From: Bacillota bacterium
Lineage (GTDB): Bacteria; Bacillota; Clostridia; Oscillospirales; Oscillospiraceae
Direction of reading: 5' to 3'
DNA: 16,325 nt
NCBI GenBank assembly: GCA_023459875.1
Contig: JAEWRY010000038.1
Coordinates: 1 to 16,325, forward strand
Shown here in pieces: positions 14,695-16,325 of this stretch. A program made the translations under genes and the position numbers. Every line of letters starts with the position of its first letter. The first letter of the stretch is position 1. The notes beneath the pieces were generated by a model that saw only the letters and a list, made by a program, of their open reading frames with translations, was not told the DNA's origin and did no database searches.

Positions 14695-15024
14695 ATGGCG
14701 GAGCTGAAAATCGCACTGAAGGTGCATGACAAGGACAACGTCGCTACTATCTTCGCCGAAGGCGTGCTCGACGGCGCCGAGGTGGAGCTGCGCGACAAGA
14801 AGGGAACCCGGGAAACTCTCAGCGTCTTCGGGAACATCCCTTACGGGCACAAGATCGCTACACGGGCGATCGCCCCGGGGGAACCGATTATCAAATACGG
14901 TGAGCAGATCGGGGTTGCCATAAAAAGGATCCGCAGGGGCGAATATGTGCATGTACACAATCTGGACAGCATGCGCGGACGCGGAGATCTGCCGCCCAGG
15001 GAGGGAAAACCGGATGAGCTATGA
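14695..15024 (+). CDS. UxaA-type dehydratase small subunit (SAF domain)
   Basis: A 109-residue SAF-domain protein matching the N-terminal part of altronate dehydratase UxaA. The motif GNIPYGHKIATRAIAPGEPI followed by KYGEQIGVA, and the ending GEYVHVHNLDSMRGRG, are characteristic. It is encoded separately from the catalytic part, whereas the E. coli enzyme has both in one chain. The start is ATG 14695 with AAAGGAG 5 nt upstream; an in-frame ATG at 14680 overlaps the larA stop (ATGA). The 3' end overlaps the large-subunit gene by 11 nt, so larA-like, small and large subunits are translationally coupled. Confidence 0.88.
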   Translation: MAELKIALKVHDKDNVATIFAEGVLDGAEVELRDKKGTRETLSVFGNIPYGHKIATRAIAPGEPIIKYGEQIGVAIKRIRRGEYVHVHNLDSMRGRGDLPPREGKPDEL

Positions 15025-16183
15025 ATTTATGGGATATATCCGCCCCGACGGACAGGTCGGCTGCCGTAATCTGGTGGCCGTGATTCCGAGCGTCACCTGC
15101 GCCGGGGACGTGGCCTCGGCAATCGTCCGCCAGGTGGCGGGCACGGTCGGCTATTTTCATCATCAGGGCTGCTGCCAGCTCCCGCCCGATCTTGACAGGG
15201 TGACGGAGACCCTCATCAGTCTGGGGTGCAGTCCCAACGTGGGCGCCGCCCTAGTGGTGAGCCTTGGGTGCGAGGGGACCGACCACGAGCGGCTTACCGA
15301 GGAAATCCGTAAGACGGGCAAGCCGGTCAGAATCATCCGCATCCAGGAGCTGGGCGGCGTGAGCGCCGCCATCAAAGAGGGTACCGACGCGGCGCAGGAG
15401 CTTGTCATGGCCATCTCCGGCCTCCAGCGCACCCCCGTGGGAATCGACCGGGTGACCATGTCCATCAAGTGCGGCGCGTCCGACACCACCTCCGGCATGG
15501 CCTCCAACTGCGTCATCGGCTACGTGGCCGATAAGCTGGTGGACCTGGGGGCCACCGTGGTGTTTGGCGAGACCACCGAGTTTCTGGGCGGCGAGCACCT
15601 GTTGGCAAACCGTGCGGTTTCGTCCCAGGTGGCCGACAAGATTTATGAAATCGTAAACCGCATGGAAGAGCGGGCGCGAAGCCTCGGCTGCGACATGCGC
15701 AAAGGCCAGCCCACCCCCGGAAACATCGAGGGCGGGCTATCCTCCATTGAGGAAAAGAGCCTGGGCGCCATTGTGAAGAGCGGCACCCGTCCCATCCAGG
15801 GCGTGCTGGAATACCCGGAACGAACCGCCGGCCGCAAGGGGCTTTGGATTAAGGACACCCCGGGCCGCGAGCCGGAAATTCTGACCGGCATGGCGGCCAC
15901 GGGCGCGCAGTTCATGATGTTTTCCACTGGCCGCGGCGCGCCCCAGGGCTTTCCCACCATGCCGGTACTTAAGGTGTGCGGCAACCCCAATACCTATGAG
16001 AGAATGCGCCACGACATGGACCTGAACGCCGGACGCATCATCACCGGAGAAAGCAGCATTGAGGAGGTCGGAGAAGAGGCGTTTGCCGCCATTCTTGCCT
16101 TGCTCTCGGGAAAACAGACCAAAAACGAGACGCTCGGCTACCACAGCTCGATCGATATTTACACCATGGGACCGGTCATCTGA
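15014..16183 (+). CDS. UxaA/GarD-type dehydratase large subunit (altronate/galactarate dehydratase family)
   Basis: A 389-residue protein matching the C-terminal catalytic part of altronate/galactarate dehydratase. Motifs in order are GYIRPDGQVGCRN (7-19), HHQGCC (49-54), KCGASDTTSG (152-161), GNIEGGLSSIEEKSLG (236-251), DTPGREPE (281-288) and STGRGAPQG (304-312). The family is iron-dependent and dehydrates aldonates or aldarates to 2-keto-3-deoxy acids. The residues around 152-161 read CGASD where CGGSD is common. The start ATG 15014 has GGGAGGG 8 nt upstream and lies inside the small-subunit gene. With the small subunit it makes the full enzyme. Altronate is the textbook substrate, but other hexonates or shorter acids are possible. 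Confidence 0.9.
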   Translation: MSYEFMGYIRPDGQVGCRNLVAVIPSVTCAGDVASAIVRQVAGTVGYFHHQGCCQLPPDLDRVTETLISLGCSPNVGAALVVSLGCEGTDHERLTEEIRKTGKPVRIIRIQELGGVSAAIKEGTDAAQELVMAISGLQRTPVGIDRVTMSIKCGASDTTSGMASNCVIGYVADKLVDLGATVVFGETTEFLGGEHLLANRAVSSQVADKIYEIVNRMEERARSLGCDMRKGQPTPGNIEGGLSSIEEKSLGAIVKSGTRPIQGVLEYPERTAGRKGLWIKDTPGREPEILTGMAATGAQFMMFSTGRGAPQGFPTMPVLKVCGNPNTYERMRHDMDLNAGRIITGESSIEEVGEEAFAAILALLSGKQTKNETLGYHSSIDIYTMGPVI

Positions 16184-16212
16184 CCGCCCAAAATATGAAG
16201 GAGGAAATAATC

Positions 16213-16325
16213 ATGGAACAGGAAAAAACCATGGGCCAGCTGGCCAGCGATTACGCCATTGAAAACTTCAAACACGGTCTCAACTGCGCGGAGAGCGTTT
16301 ATAACGCCCTGGTCCGGGCGGGGGC
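16213..16325 (+). CDS. C_GCAxxG_C_C family protein, N-terminal fragment (cut by window end)
   Basis: The first 37 codons of a gene that continues beyond the window. The start ATG 16213 has AAGGAGG 8 nt upstream. The peptide segment FKHGLNCAESV matches the first cysteine motif of the small C_GCAxxG_C_C family, proteins of about 120-160 residues with conserved cysteines and probable metal or redox function. It follows the UxaA large-subunit gene by 29 nt and is likely the next operon member. The remaining cysteine motifs cannot be seen, so the call rests on one motif. Confidence 0.6.
   Translation, partial: MEQEKTMGQLASDYAIENFKHGLNCAESVYNALVRAG

Noticed and set aside
13019..14716. Very long minus-strand open frame (565 codons) opposite the larA-like gene, and similar ones at 11594-13009, 9534-10604 and 7861-8859.
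   Set aside because: They mirror the codon bias of GC-rich genes on the plus strand. Their translations are rich in His, Gly and Asp and match no family, while the plus-strand frames carry clear family motifs.

Overview
The window looks like a bacterial chromosome segment from an anaerobic, mid-to-high-GC Firmicute, probably class Clostridia and perhaps an Oscillospirales-type gut or fermentative lineage. Supporting signs are strong AGGAGG-type ribosome binding sites, frequent GTG/TTG starts, a lipoprotein-type TRAP binding protein, a 4-hydroxybutyrate-type CoA-transferase, and a C_GCAxxG_C_C family protein at the right edge. The taxon is an inference. No rRNA, tRNA, CRISPR array, IS element or phage gene was seen.

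Layout. (1) 1-120 is a non-coding stretch with three back-to-back hairpins. (2) 121-2681 is a leftward two-gene unit: an acetyl-CoA hydrolase/transferase family CoA-transferase, then a DUF401-type membrane permease. A near-consensus promoter lies upstream. (3) 3077-6222 is a rightward group: aconitase X large and small subunits, a small cupin and an AEC-family permease. The aconitase X pair and the AEC gene each follow a promoter whose -35 is covered by the same inverted repeat, so they probably answer to the same regulator. (4) 6223-6528 holds several hairpins, and a leftward LysR-type regulator follows (6529-7440). (5) 7756-16325 is a long rightward catabolic cluster: TRAP transporter dctP, dctQ and dctM; two tandem mandelate racemase/muconate lactonizing family enzymes; a nickel-pincer LarA-family racemase/epimerase; and a UxaA-type dehydratase split into a small SAF-domain subunit and a large subunit. 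The last gene, a C_GCAxxG_C_C family protein, is cut by the window edge.

How it works together (inference). The TRAP system imports a carboxylate, most likely a sugar acid or other polyhydroxy acid. The LarA-like protein would invert the alpha-hydroxyl configuration. The two enolase-superfamily enzymes and the UxaA-type enzyme would dehydrate or epimerise diastereomeric acids into a common 2-keto-3-deoxy acid. The LysR regulator is divergent from the transporter and is the obvious local regulator. The left half carries a second hydroxyacid lyase (aconitase X), a cupin that may be an isomerase or sensor, two more permeases and a CoA-transferase. No aldolase, kinase or NPN-cofactor gene (larB/C/E) is inside the window, so the pathway must be completed elsewhere. 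The notable feature is the density of enzymes that abstract a proton alpha to a carboxylate: aconitase X, two MR-type enzymes, LarA and UxaA, together with three carboxylate-type transporters.
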